64,000 nucleotides of DNA, from assembly GCA_014208095.1 (NCBI GenBank), contig JACHMT010000005.1:1-64000 (forward strand), written 5' to 3'. The stretch's first letter is position 1, and each line of letters starts with the position of its first letter. A program made the position numbers and the translations under genes. Positions 52,745 through 60,852 of the stretch are shown here, piece after piece. This DNA comes from Actinospineispora eucalypti (lineage in GTDB: Bacteria; Actinomycetota; Actinomycetes; Mycobacteriales; Pseudonocardiaceae). The notes below the pieces were generated by a model, which searched no databases, was not told where the DNA came from, and was given only the letters and a program-made list of their open reading frames with translations.

Positions 52745-53518
52745 GTGCATCCTTTGGACCTGAACGCGGACCTCGGCGAGGGTTTCGGCAGCTGGAAGCT
52801 GGGCGACGACGAGGCCCTGCTCGGCGTGGTCACCTCGGCCAACGTGGCCTGTGGATTCCACGCCGGAGATCCCTCGATCATGCGCGGGGTCTGCGTCTCC
52901 GCCGCCGCGCGAGGGGTGGTCGTCGGCGCCCAGGTCTCCTACCGGGACCTGGCCGGCTTCGGCCGCCGGTTCATCGATGTCAACCCTGGTCAGCTGGCCG
53001 ACGAGGTGCTGTACCAGATCGGCGCGCTGGACGCGTGCGCGCGGGCCGCCGGCACCCGGGTCGGCTACGTGAAACCGCACGGTGCCCTGTACAACGCCAC
53101 CGTTCGGCACACCGGGCAGGCCCGCGCGGTGGCGGAGGGCGCTCGGGCGTTCGGTGCGCTGCCGATCCTCGGCCTGCCCGGGTCGGAGCTGCTCGCGGAG
53201 GCCGAGCGGGTCGGGCTGACGCCGGTGTTCGAGGCGTTCGCCGACCGGGGCTACACCCCCGAGGGCACCCTGGTGCCCCGGTCCTCCCCGGACGCGCTGC
53301 TGACCGGCACGGACGCCGTGGTGGAGCGTGCGGTCCGGCTGGCCGAGGCGGGAGAGATCGTCGCGGTGGACGGCACCGTGCTGCCCGTGCGCGCGCGATC
53401 GCTGTGCCTTCACGGGGACACCCCGGGGGCGGTGGAACACGCCCGGGCGGTCCGCGCCGCGCTGGAAGCCAAGGGCGTGACACCCGCTCCGTTCGCGTCT
53501 GGCAGAATGGTCGGCTGA
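52745..53518 (+). CDS. pxpA: 5-oxoprolinase subunit PxpA (LamB/YcsF family)
   Basis: Start GTG 52745; 257 residues. The family signature DLNADLGEGFGSWKLGDDEALL opens the protein, followed by SANVACGFHAGDP, GAQVSYRDLAGFGRR, VKPHGALYN and SLCLHGDTPGAVEHA. PxpA works with PxpB and PxpC in ATP-dependent opening of 5-oxoproline to glutamate. The partner genes pxpB and pxpC are not in the window. Confidence 0.95.
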   Translation: MHPLDLNADLGEGFGSWKLGDDEALLGVVTSANVACGFHAGDPSIMRGVCVSAAARGVVVGAQVSYRDLAGFGRRFIDVNPGQLADEVLYQIGALDACARAAGTRVGYVKPHGALYNATVRHTGQARAVAEGARAFGALPILGLPGSELLAEAERVGLTPVFEAFADRGYTPEGTLVPRSSPDALLTGTDAVVERAVRLAEAGEIVAVDGTVLPVRARSLCLHGDTPGAVEHARAVRAALEAKGVTPAPFASGRMVG

Positions 53519-53649
53519 CCGCCGTGGCCCGGCCCTCTCCCCGTGCCGTGGTTCGACTCGCGCCGTAACCTCCGGTCTCCACACCGGCTGGTCCGACGCG
53601 GGTCCCGACCTGAATCAAGCAACACGATCCGCGAGGAGCAGCAAGACCC

Positions 53650-54138
53650 GTGGCAGTCAAGATCAAGCTGTTGAGGCTCGGCAAGATCCGCGCCCCCTAC
53701 TACCGCATCGTGGTGGCGGACGCGCGTACCCGCCGCAGCGGCCGCGCCATCGAGACCATCGGCAAGTACCACCCCAAGAGCGACCCGAGCTTCATCGAGG
53801 TCGACTCCGAGCGCGCCCAGTACTGGCTGGGGGTCGGCGCGCAGCCCACCGAGCCGGTGCTGAACCTCCTGAAGATCACCGGTGACTGGCAGAAGTTCAA
53901 GGGCCTGCCCGGCGCCGAGGGCACGCTGCGCCAGCCGGCCCCGCCGGTGGACAAGCTGGCCCGGTTCAACGCCGCGCTGGCCGAGGCCGGCGGCGAGACC
54001 GCCGGCGACGCGACCACGCCCAAGAAGAAGGGCGAGGCCAAGGAGTCCAAGGACAACAAGGACGCCAAGGCCAAGAAGGACTCCGAGAAGGACGCCTCGA
54101 AGTCGGGTGCCGAGGCCCCGGCCGAGGCTGGGGCGTGA
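53650..54138 (+). CDS. rpsP: 30S ribosomal protein S16
   Basis: Start GTG 53650; 162 residues. Residues 1 to about 85 are the conserved S16 body (AVKIKLLRLGKIRAPYYRIVVAD, GRAIETIGKYHP). The remaining half is a Lys/Asp/Glu-rich low-complexity tail (KKKGEAKESKDNKDAK...), an extension seen in actinobacterial S16. It leads the rpsP-khpA-rimM-trmD-rplS group. The 131-bp gap upstream presumably holds its promoter, though no clear hexamers are visible. Confidence 0.97.
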   Translation: MAVKIKLLRLGKIRAPYYRIVVADARTRRSGRAIETIGKYHPKSDPSFIEVDSERAQYWLGVGAQPTEPVLNLLKITGDWQKFKGLPGAEGTLRQPAPPVDKLARFNAALAEAGGETAGDATTPKKKGEAKESKDNKDAKAKKDSEKDASKSGAEAPAEAGA

Positions 54139-54193
54139 GCGGGGGAGCTTCCGTGTTGGGCACAGTGATCGAGCTGGTGTCCGGGGTTGACTC

Positions 54194-54433
54194 GTGAGCG
54201 CGCTGGTCGATGCCCTCGAGCACCTGGTGCGGGGGATTGTGGATCACCCGGACGAGGTCCAGGTGGAGCTGGTCACCACTCGCCGGGGGCGCACCCTGGA
54301 GGTTCGGGTGCACCCGGACGACCTGGGCAAGGTGATCGGTCGCGGTGGCCGTACGGCCACCGCGCTGCGCACCGTGATCAGTGGCGTGGGTGGCCGGGGC
54401 GTCCGGGTGGACGTGGTCGACACCGATCGCTGA
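54194..54433 (+). CDS. khpA: KH domain RNA-binding protein KhpA
   Basis: Start GTG 54194; 79 residues, the usual size. The sequence reads ALEHLVRGIVDHPDEV, VRVHPDDLGKVIGRGGRTATALRTVI, with the GKVIGRGGR loop that binds RNA. In Gram-positive bacteria KhpA pairs with KhpB and affects cell elongation and small RNAs. It sits between rpsP and rimM in the conserved order. Confidence 0.97.
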   Translation: MSALVDALEHLVRGIVDHPDEVQVELVTTRRGRTLEVRVHPDDLGKVIGRGGRTATALRTVISGVGGRGVRVDVVDTDR

Positions 54434-54443
54434 GGGGCTCGCG

Positions 54444-54974
54444 TTGTCCGCGCCCGAGCGGCGCAGCGTGGTGGTCGGCCGGATCGGCCGGCCCCACGGC
54501 CTTCGCGGCGAGGTGAGCGTCACCGTGCGCACCGACGCACCGGAGACCCGGTTCGCGCCGGGCACGGTTTTCGACGTGCCCGGCGAACGCCTCACCGTGG
54601 CCGGTCACCGCTGGCACCGGGGTGTCCTGTTGCTGCGCCTGGACGGCATCGCCGACCGGGACGCCGCCGAGCGGTTGCGCGGCACGGTGCTCACCGTGGC
54701 CGTCGACGACCTTCCCCCGCCGGAGGACCCCGAGGAGTTCCACGACCACCAGCTGGTCGGCCTGCGTGCCGAACTGGCCGACGGCCGGCCGGCCGGGACC
54801 GTGCGGGACGTCCTGCACGGCCCGGCCGGCGAGCTGTTGGTGCTGGCCCGGGAGGGCCAGCCGGACGCGCTGGTGCCTTTCGTGCGGGACATCGTGCCGA
54901 CGGTGGACCTCACGTCCGGCGTCCTCACCCTCACCCCACCCGAAGGCCTCCTCGACCTACCCCCCGAGACCTGA
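54444..54974 (+). CDS. rimM: Ribosome maturation factor RimM
   Basis: TTG 54444 is chosen because TGAGGGG lies upstream and the conserved VVGRIGRPHGLRGEVSV block begins about 9 residues later. The frame open from 54381 overlaps khpA and is not needed. The 176-residue protein has the N-terminal RimM domain and a C-terminal PRC-barrel domain (FHDHQLVGLRAELADGRPAGTV, LVPFVRDIVPTVDL). It assists 30S head maturation by binding S19. Its TGA stop is the beginning of the first R2 repeat unit at 54971. Confidence 0.94.
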   Translation: MSAPERRSVVVGRIGRPHGLRGEVSVTVRTDAPETRFAPGTVFDVPGERLTVAGHRWHRGVLLLRLDGIADRDAAERLRGTVLTVAVDDLPPPEDPEEFHDHQLVGLRAELADGRPAGTVRDVLHGPAGELLVLAREGQPDALVPFVRDIVPTVDLTSGVLTLTPPEGLLDLPPET

Positions 54975-55012
54975 TTCAGTCGCTTCAGCAGGCTGATTCA
55001 GTCACTTCAGCA
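54971..55012. repeat. Tandem 22-bp repeat family R2, two units
   Basis: CTGATTCAGTCGCTTCAGCA (54971-54990) and CTGATTCAGTCACTTCAGCA (54993-55012) are 22 bp apart. The first provides the rimM stop (54972-54974). The array lies 25 bp before trmD. Confidence 0.93.
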
Positions 55013-55037
55013 CATCGAGTGGCAGGATTTGCCCGGT

Positions 55038-55790
55038 ATGCGGATCGACGTCGTCACCATCTTCCCCGGCTACCTGGCCCCGCTGCGCGAGGCGCTGGTG
55101 GGCAAGGCGATCACCGCCGGGCTGATCGAGCTGCGCGTACACAACCTGCGGGACTGGACGCACGACGTGCACCAGGCGGTGGACGACGCGCCGTACGGCG
55201 GCGGTCCCGGCATGGTCATGCGCCCCACCGTGTGGGGCGACGCGCTGGACGCCGTGTGCGCCGGCCCGGCCCCCCGGCTGGTGGTGCCCACCCCGGCCGG
55301 GCGGCCGTTCACCCAGGCCCTGGCCCGGGAGTACGCCACCGAGCCCAGGCTGGCGTTCGCCTGCGGCCGCTACGAGGGCATCGACCAGCGGGTCCTGGAC
55401 GACGCGCGCCGCCGAATGGTGGTCGACGAGGTCTCCATCGGGGACTACGTGCTGGTCGGCGGCGAGGTCGCGGTGCTGGTCGTGGTGGAGGCGGTGGCCC
55501 GGCTGCTGCCCGGTGTGCTGGGCAACCCGGAGTCGGCCGAGCAGGACTCGTTCTCCGACGGCCTGCTGGAAGGACCCGCCTACACCCGGCCCGCCGAGTG
55601 GCGCGAGCTGGCCGTCCCGGACGTGCTGCGCGGCGGCGACCACGGCGCGATCGCCCGGTGGCGGCGGGAGCAGTCGCTGGCGCGCACCGCGTCGCGGCGT
55701 CCCGACCTGCTCGCCGCCCTGCCCCCCGGTGCGCTCACCGACCGGGACCGCGAGGTGCTCGACGCGCTGGGCGAACGCCCGGACCGGTAG
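55038..55790 (+). CDS. trmD: tRNA (guanine-N1)-methyltransferase TrmD
   Basis: From ATG 55038 the protein has 250 residues. It carries the SPOUT knot motifs: MRIDVVTIFPGYL, VDDAPYGGGPGMVMRP (with the catalytic aspartate), FACGRYEGIDQRVLD, ISIGDYVLVGGE-type VSIGDYVLVGGEVAVLVVVEAV and LEGPAYTRPAEWRELAVPDVLRGGDH. It makes m1G37 in tRNAs to prevent frameshifting and is essential. The frame open upstream to 55029 has no better start. Confidence 0.97.
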   Translation: MRIDVVTIFPGYLAPLREALVGKAITAGLIELRVHNLRDWTHDVHQAVDDAPYGGGPGMVMRPTVWGDALDAVCAGPAPRLVVPTPAGRPFTQALAREYATEPRLAFACGRYEGIDQRVLDDARRRMVVDEVSIGDYVLVGGEVAVLVVVEAVARLLPGVLGNPESAEQDSFSDGLLEGPAYTRPAEWRELAVPDVLRGGDHGAIARWRREQSLARTASRRPDLLAALPPGALTDRDREVLDALGERPDR

Positions 55791-55951
55791 CACCGATTTC
55801 AATCTGGGATATCTCGTCTGGCACACTGGACTGGTTGCTACCGCCCCGTGCAGGGGGCGCCGGACCCACCGGCGGACGCCGGTCGGGCGGCAGCACGCGA
55901 ACGCTGGGCAACCAAACTTACGGTAATGACTCTGGAGAACGGACCTTCACG

Positions 55952-56311
55952 ATGAACACCCTGGACGAACTGGACGCGACGTCGCTGCGGTCCGACATCC
56001 CGGACTTTCGCCCCGGCGACACCCTGAAGGTCCACGTCAAGGTCATCGAGGGATCCCGCTCGCGGGTCCAGGTGTTCCAGGGCGTGGTCATCCGCCGGCA
56101 GGGCGCCGGGCTGCGCGAGACCTTCACCGTGCGCAAGGTCTCCTTCGGCGTGGGCGTCGAGCGGACCTTCCCGGTGCACTCCCCGAACATCGCGCAGATC
56201 GAGGTCGCCACCCGTGGCGACGTGCGCCGCGCGAAGCTCTACTACCTCCGCGACCTCCGTGGCAAGGCCGCGAAGATCAAGGAAAAGCGGGAGACCCCGT
56301 CCGCCTCGTAG
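55952..56311 (+). CDS. rplS: 50S ribosomal protein L19
   Basis: ATG 55952 follows TGGAGAACGG. The 119-residue protein has the full L19 sequence pattern: DIPDFRPGDTLKVHVKVIEGSRSRVQVFQGVVIRRQGAG, RETFTVRKVSFGVGVERTFPVHSPNI and RRAKLYYLRDLRGKAAKIKEKR. The 161-bp leader contains GC-rich stem-loops (GCCCCGTGCAGGGGGC near 55843 and CGCCGG...CCGGCG near 55859), which might be part of a ribosomal-protein leader, but no known class is recognised. Confidence 0.98.
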   Translation: MNTLDELDATSLRSDIPDFRPGDTLKVHVKVIEGSRSRVQVFQGVVIRRQGAGLRETFTVRKVSFGVGVERTFPVHSPNIAQIEVATRGDVRRAKLYYLRDLRGKAAKIKEKRETPSAS

Positions 56312-56351
56312 GCCCTGACCGAATCTCGGCCGTTGCCGTAGCCTCGTAGCC

Positions 56352-59273
56352 GTGGTCTTCCCCAACGGTCCGGGCGAGTCTCGGCTACCTCCCCGCAGAG
56401 TGGGGCGTTGGGGCACCTCTACCCAGTTCGAGGAGCCGCTGGAGGAGGACGGTCTCGACGAGGTCGAGCCGGAGGGCAACGGGCACCACAACGGCGCCGA
56501 TCCCGGGCGGCACTCGGCCGGCGGCCGATCCACGTGGAGCCCCTCCGTCAACGGCCTGAGCTGGCACAACGGCCTGCCGGGCAACGGCTCGTCGGGTGGT
56601 AACGGCAACGGCAACGGTCGACACAGCTCCGGCAACGGCCTGGCCGACGGCGCGAACGGGGCGCCGCCCAGGCATCGCCGGTCCGAAGCTGAAGCCCCGC
56701 TGAGCTCGCTGAGCGACTCATGGCGTACGTCACAGTCGCCGGAGTCGCCCTCGGCCGGCCGGCACTCCCGCCCGGCCGAGGGCAACGGCGCCGCGGCCTC
56801 CGGGCTGGACGGCTTGGGCAGCATCGGCTATCGGGACTCCTGGCGGTCCGATCCGCCCGTTCCGGAGCAACCGGGCCAGCTGCCCGGGCCCCGGCACGCG
56901 TCCGGTCCCGAGCAGACCTACCGAAGCGGGGCTTACCCGGTTTCGCCCCTCGACCAGGCCTCCGGGTCGCTACCGCTCCCACCGGCGCCGCCCACCGAGT
57001 CCCCGTCGTCGTTCACCGACTCGTCCTCGTTCAACGGAGCCTCGTCGTTCACCGAGTCGTCTCCGCTCGGTGGCGCCCGGTCGCCTTCCGAGTCCCTGTT
57101 GGACGGGCATCGGTCGCCGAGTGACTCGTCCTCGTTCAACGGGACTTCGTCGTTTACCGAGTCGTCTTCGTTCAACGGGACCTCGTCGTTTACCGACTCG
57201 TCCTCGTTCAACGGGGACTCGTCGTTCACGGACTCGGCTTCGTTCAACGGCACGTCCTCGTTCACGGACTCGCCTCCCCGCGGCGCGCACCGGTCCTCCG
57301 GCGACTCGCCGTCCTTCAACGGATCCACGTCGTTCGGCGGTTCGACCTCGTTCGACCGGGCGCGGCCGTCGAACGACTCGCCTCCGTTCGCCGGGACGCC
57401 GTCGTTCGCGGACGACCCGCTGTTCGGAGAGTCGCCCTCGTCGTTCCTGGAGCGCCCGCCGCTGCCCGACCAGGCCCCGCCGCGCTCGGGTTCGAGGCGT
57501 GCGGGTGGGCCGACGGGGAACGGCCAGCCGCCGTCCTCCTTCGCCCCGGGGGCTCCGCCGCCCGGTGCTCCGCCATCGGGCAGATCCCGCCCCGGTGCGC
57601 TGCCACCCGGCGCGCTGCCGCCCGGGGCCATGCCACCCCGCCAGCGCGCGGGCTCGCCTCCGCCGCCGTGGGCCGTCCCGCCCGGCGGGCCGCCTTCGGA
57701 CGGGCCGCCGCGCCCGCCGCGCCGGGGCGGGCCACCCCCGATGCACCAGCCGCCTCCTGGCGTGCCGGGCCAGCCTCCCGGTGGCCCGCCCTCGGCCGGC
57801 CGACCAGGTGCGCCGCCCAGCGGTTTCCAGCCCGGTGGTCCGGGAGCGAACGGCCTGCGCCAGCCGAACGGTTTCGTGCCGGGTGGTCCCGGCCCAGCCG
57901 GTCAGCCGGACGGCTTCGTACCCGATGGCCCCCGGCCCCCCGGTCAGCCGGACGGTTTCGTGCCGGGCGGTCCTCGGCCGATCGGCCAGCCGCCGCGGAC
58001 CTTCGGCCCGACCGGTTCGCCGGCGCCCGGCCAACCTCCCCCGGGTCCTCGTTCGCCGGGGCGGCGGTCCATCGGCGGCGGCACCAGGAGCACCCCCGGC
58101 ATCCCCGGAGCGCTCCCGCCGGCCGCCAGCATGGGGCTCGGCGCCCCGGCGCCGCCGCGTCCGGGCGACCGGCCGGCGGACGTACCGGCCCCGGCCGAGA
58201 CGTGGTCCGGCCCGCCGACCGGCCTGGCCGAACCGGGCCTGGGCAAGCCCGAACCGGTGCCCGGCGAACCCGGGTTCGGAGCGGAGCGCACCGAGGCGGT
58301 CAGGGCCGCCGCGCCCGGCCTGGCCGAGGCCGAGCCGGACGTCGCCGGCGCCGAGCGCACCGAAGCGGTGCGGTCCGATTCGGTGCCGAGCGCACGGACC
58401 GCCGACGGCGGGCTGGAACTGCTGGACCGGGGTCAACCGAGCACCCCGCGCCGGCGCCGGTCGGCCGAGGACGACTCGAAGACCGAACGCCGCCCGGCCA
58501 CCGCGCCTGCCTCCGAAAACGGCGCCGCGGCCGTCAAGACCAGGAGCGGCCGGCGCCGGAAGAAGGAGAACCTCTGGCGCGAGATCCCCATGCTGCTGCT
58601 GGTCGCGCTGCTGCTCACCTCGCTCATCCAGACCTTCCTGGCCCGGGTGTACGAGATCCCGTCCGGCTCGATGGAGAAGACGCTGCACGGGTGCACCGGC
58701 TGCACCAACGACCGGGTGATGGTGGACAAGCTGAGCTACCGGTTCGGCGACCCGTCCCCGGGTGATGTCGTCGTCTTCGAGGGTCCGCCCAGCTGGAAGG
58801 ACGAGGACGACACGGAGAGCTCCCGGTCGAGCAACCCGGTGGTGAGCGCGCTGCAGTCGGCCGGCTCGCTGATCGGCCTGGCCGCGCCGGACGAGAAGGA
58901 CCTGATCAAACGGGTGATCGCGGTGGGGGGCCAGACGGTGGCCTGCTGCGACGCGCAGAACCGGGTCACCGTGGACGGGAAACCGCTGGCCGAGCCGTAC
59001 ATCTACTACGTGCCCACCCGCCCGGTCGGCCAGCAGTCCTTCGGCCCGGTCAAGGTGCCGGAGGGGTTCCTGTGGGTGATGGGGGACAGCCGCAACAACT
59101 CGAAGGACTCGCGCTGGCCGGGGCACGGGGCGATCCCGATCGGCAACGTGATCGGCAAGGCGCGGTTCGTGGTGCTGCCGTTCTCCCGGATCAAGTCGAT
59201 TCCCGACCCGAATCCGCAGCGAGTGGTGTTGGCCGCCCCACCTGTCGAGCGTCGACCGCCATCCGGTAAGTAG
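56352..59273 (+). CDS. lepB: Signal peptidase I with a very long disordered N-terminal extension
   Basis: GTG 56352 lies 40 bp after rplS; 973 residues, against 250-300 for usual actinobacterial LepB. Only residues about 735-973 are signal peptidase: a transmembrane helix (about 744-764), the catalytic Ser773 in PSGSME, the general base Lys853 in LIKRVIAVGG, and WVMGDSRNNSKDSR. The first approx. 735 residues are low complexity. There is a Gly/Asn/His-rich part, then tandem SSFNG-TSSFTDS-type units (about 215-330), and then a Pro/Gly-rich region with GQPDGFVPGGP repeats. No stop or sensible internal start with a ribosome binding site was seen near the helix. The extension is cytoplasmic by topology. 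Confidence 0.92.
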   Translation: MVFPNGPGESRLPPRRVGRWGTSTQFEEPLEEDGLDEVEPEGNGHHNGADPGRHSAGGRSTWSPSVNGLSWHNGLPGNGSSGGNGNGNGRHSSGNGLADGANGAPPRHRRSEAEAPLSSLSDSWRTSQSPESPSAGRHSRPAEGNGAAASGLDGLGSIGYRDSWRSDPPVPEQPGQLPGPRHASGPEQTYRSGAYPVSPLDQASGSLPLPPAPPTESPSSFTDSSSFNGASSFTESSPLGGARSPSESLLDGHRSPSDSSSFNGTSSFTESSSFNGTSSFTDSSSFNGDSSFTDSASFNGTSSFTDSPPRGAHRSSGDSPSFNGSTSFGGSTSFDRARPSNDSPPFAGTPSFADDPLFGESPSSFLERPPLPDQAPPRSGSRRAGGPTGNGQPPSSFAPGAPPPGAPPSGRSRPGALPPGALPPGAMPPRQRAGSPPPPWAVPPGGPPSDGPPRPPRRGGPPPMHQPPPGVPGQPPGGPPSAGRPGAPPSGFQPGGPGANGLRQPNGFVPGGPGPAGQPDGFVPDGPRPPGQPDGFVPGGPRPIGQPPRTFGPTGSPAPGQPPPGPRSPGRRSIGGGTRSTPGIPGALPPAASMGLGAPAPPRPGDRPADVPAPAETWSGPPTGLAEPGLGKPEPVPGEPGFGAERTEAVRAAAPGLAEAEPDVAGAERTEAVRSDSVPSARTADGGLELLDRGQPSTPRRRRSAEDDSKTERRPATAPASENGAAAVKTRSGRRRKKENLWREIPMLLLVALLLTSLIQTFLARVYEIPSGSMEKTLHGCTGCTNDRVMVDKLSYRFGDPSPGDVVVFEGPPSWKDEDDTESSRSSNPVVSALQSAGSLIGLAAPDEKDLIKRVIAVGGQTVACCDAQNRVTVDGKPLAEPYIYYVPTRPVGQQSFGPVKVPEGFLWVMGDSRNNSKDSRWPGHGAIPIGNVIGKARFVVLPFSRIKSIPDPNPQRVVLAAPPVERRPPSGK

Positions 59274-59280
59274 TCAGCCC

Positions 59281-60075
59281 ATGGTTCGATCCGTCGCGGT
59301 CCGTCCGGAGCCGTGGCCGCGCCCGCCGCGCGCCGTGGTGCGTCGCTCCACCGGCATATGGGCCTGGGAGTCCGCCCTGCACCGGCACGGGCTCGGCCCG
59401 GTCGTCGGGGTGGACGAGGCCGGCCGGGGCGCCTGCGCCGGCCCGTTGGTGGTCGCCGCCTGCGTGCCGCGCCCGGGTGACGCCGGCCGGTTCGACGGCC
59501 TCACCGACTCCAAGCTGCTCACTCCGGCCGCCCGCGAGGCGTTCTACAAGAAGATCGTCCGCCGCGCGCTGGACTGGGCGGTGCTGATCATCCCGCCGGC
59601 CGAGGTGGATGTGCGCGGGGTGCATGCGGCGAACGTGGCCGGGATGCGCCGCGCGGTCGCCAAGCTGAAGCTGCCGGTCGGTTACGTGCTGACCGACGGC
59701 TTCGCGGTGAAGGGCTTCTCCGTGCCCGCCCTGGCCGTACCGAAGGGGGACCAGGCGGCGGCCTGTGTCGCGTCCGCCTCGGTGCTGGCTAAGGTCACCC
59801 GGGACCGAATCATGGTCGAGCTGGACCGGGAGTGGCCGGCCTACGGGTTCGCCGAGCACAAGGGTTACTGCACACCGGCGCACGACCGGGCGCTGGCCGA
59901 GCACGGCCCGAGCCCGGTGCACCGGTACTCGTTCGTCAACGTGGCGCGGGCCGCTCGCGCGGTGGCCGGCATGCGGGACAATCTGGGAACGGGCGAATCG
60001 AGGTTCGCCGTGGTGGGCTCGGCCGACGGATCGGACGAGATCAGGGAGAAGATCGGAGCGGGGGTGGGAGAGTGA
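59281..60075 (+). CDS. rnhB: Ribonuclease HII
   Basis: The 264-residue protein has the metal-binding DEAGRG motif (about residues 44-49), TDSKLL, the aspartate in YVLTDGF and ASVLAKVTRDRIM. It cleaves the RNA strand of RNA-DNA hybrids and removes misincorporated ribonucleotides. The start ATG is 7 bp after lepB. The C-terminal 30 residues after the conserved domain are variable. The DUF2469 gene overlaps its end by 4 bp. Confidence 0.96.
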   Translation: MVRSVAVRPEPWPRPPRAVVRRSTGIWAWESALHRHGLGPVVGVDEAGRGACAGPLVVAACVPRPGDAGRFDGLTDSKLLTPAAREAFYKKIVRRALDWAVLIIPPAEVDVRGVHAANVAGMRRAVAKLKLPVGYVLTDGFAVKGFSVPALAVPKGDQAAACVASASVLAKVTRDRIMVELDREWPAYGFAEHKGYCTPAHDRALAEHGPSPVHRYSFVNVARAARAVAGMRDNLGTGESRFAVVGSADGSDEIREKIGAGVGE

Positions 60076-60392
60076 GCGCGGAGGACCTCGAGAAGTACGA
60101 GACCGAGATGGAGCTCTCGCTCTACAAGGAGTACCGGGACATCGTCGGTCAGTTCTCCTACGTGGTGGAGACGGAGCGCCGCTTCTACCTGGCGAACGCG
60201 GTCGACGTGGCGCCGAGGAACTCGGACGGCGAGATCTACTTCGAGGTGCGGATGTCGGACGCGTGGGTGTGGGACATGTACCGGCCCGCGCGGTTCGTCA
60301 AGCACGTCCGGGTGATCACCTTCAAGGACGTGCACGTGGAGGAGCTGGACAAGCCGGACCTGCGTTTACCAGAAAACGAGGCGTTCGGCTGA
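60072..60392 (+). CDS. DUF2469 family protein
   Basis: GTG 60072 overlaps the rnhB stop (GTGA). The 106-residue, acidic protein (SAEDLEKYETEMELSLYKEYRDIVGQF...RPARFVKHVRVITFKDVHVEEL) matches a small protein conserved across actinobacteria directly after rnhB. Its function is unknown. The fixed position suggests a role in nucleic acid metabolism or translation, but that is only inference. Confidence 0.93.
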   Translation: MSAEDLEKYETEMELSLYKEYRDIVGQFSYVVETERRFYLANAVDVAPRNSDGEIYFEVRMSDAWVWDMYRPARFVKHVRVITFKDVHVEELDKPDLRLPENEAFG

Positions 60393-60411
60393 ACCGGGGC
60401 GGCCCGATGGC

Positions 60412-60443
60412 CGAGTTGTGCACATCGGGTCGAGTTGTCCACA
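60412..60443 (+). promoter_or_regulatory. Two direct DnaA-box-like sequences
   Basis: CGAGTTGTGCACA (60412-60424) and CGAGTTGTCCACA (60431-60443) are direct repeats 19 bp apart. The second contains TTGTCCACA, the consensus DnaA box of high-GC actinobacteria; the first differs by one base. They lie in the 103-bp gap before yraN. Confidence 0.6.
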
Positions 60444-60495
60444 GGCGGCCCGGAACGCCTGGTCGGTGCCTCGGCGGTGCGCCACCGTTGGCGGT

Positions 60496-60852
60496 GTGAG
60501 AGCCAAGGACGAGCTGGGTCGGCGGGGCGAAGACCTCGCCGTCGAGTACCTGGAGCGGCAGGGCCTGGTGGTGCTGTCGCGCAACTGGCGCTGCCGGGAC
60601 GGCGAGCTGGACGTGGTGGCCACCGACCGCACGCGGCTGGTGGTGTGCGAGGTCAAGACGCGCTCCGGGACGGGCTACGGTTCGCCGGCCGAGGCGGTGA
60701 CCCACCAGAAGGCCGCCCGGATCCGCCGGGTCACCCAGTCCTGGCTGGCCGCGCACCGGACCCGCTGGTGTGAGATCCGGTTCGACGTGCTGGCGGTCAT
60801 GGCCCCGCCGGGCGGCCAGGTCACCGTGCGGCACTACCCGGGGGCGTTCTGA
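60496..60852 (+). CDS. yraN: YraN family endonuclease-like protein (UPF0102)
   Basis: GTG 60496 is preferred because the conserved start of the family (GRRGEDLAVEYLERQGLVVLSRNWRCRDGELDVVATD) follows within a few residues; the frame open from 60418 would include DnaA-box sequence. The 118-residue protein has the PD-(D/E)XK-like GELD...VVCEVKTRSG pattern. It is a predicted Holliday-junction-resolvase-like nuclease next to the DNA uptake genes yifB and dprA, with which it is translationally coupled. Confidence 0.93.
   Translation: MRAKDELGRRGEDLAVEYLERQGLVVLSRNWRCRDGELDVVATDRTRLVVCEVKTRSGTGYGSPAEAVTHQKAARIRRVTQSWLAAHRTRWCEIRFDVLAVMAPPGGQVTVRHYPGAF

Noticed and set aside
55791..55951. Known ribosomal protein L19 leader RNA
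   Set aside because: GC-rich stems are present but I cannot match them to a described actinobacterial leader class.
60412..60443. Replication origin
   Set aside because: Only two DnaA-like boxes, no AT-rich unwinding element and no dnaA/dnaN genes.
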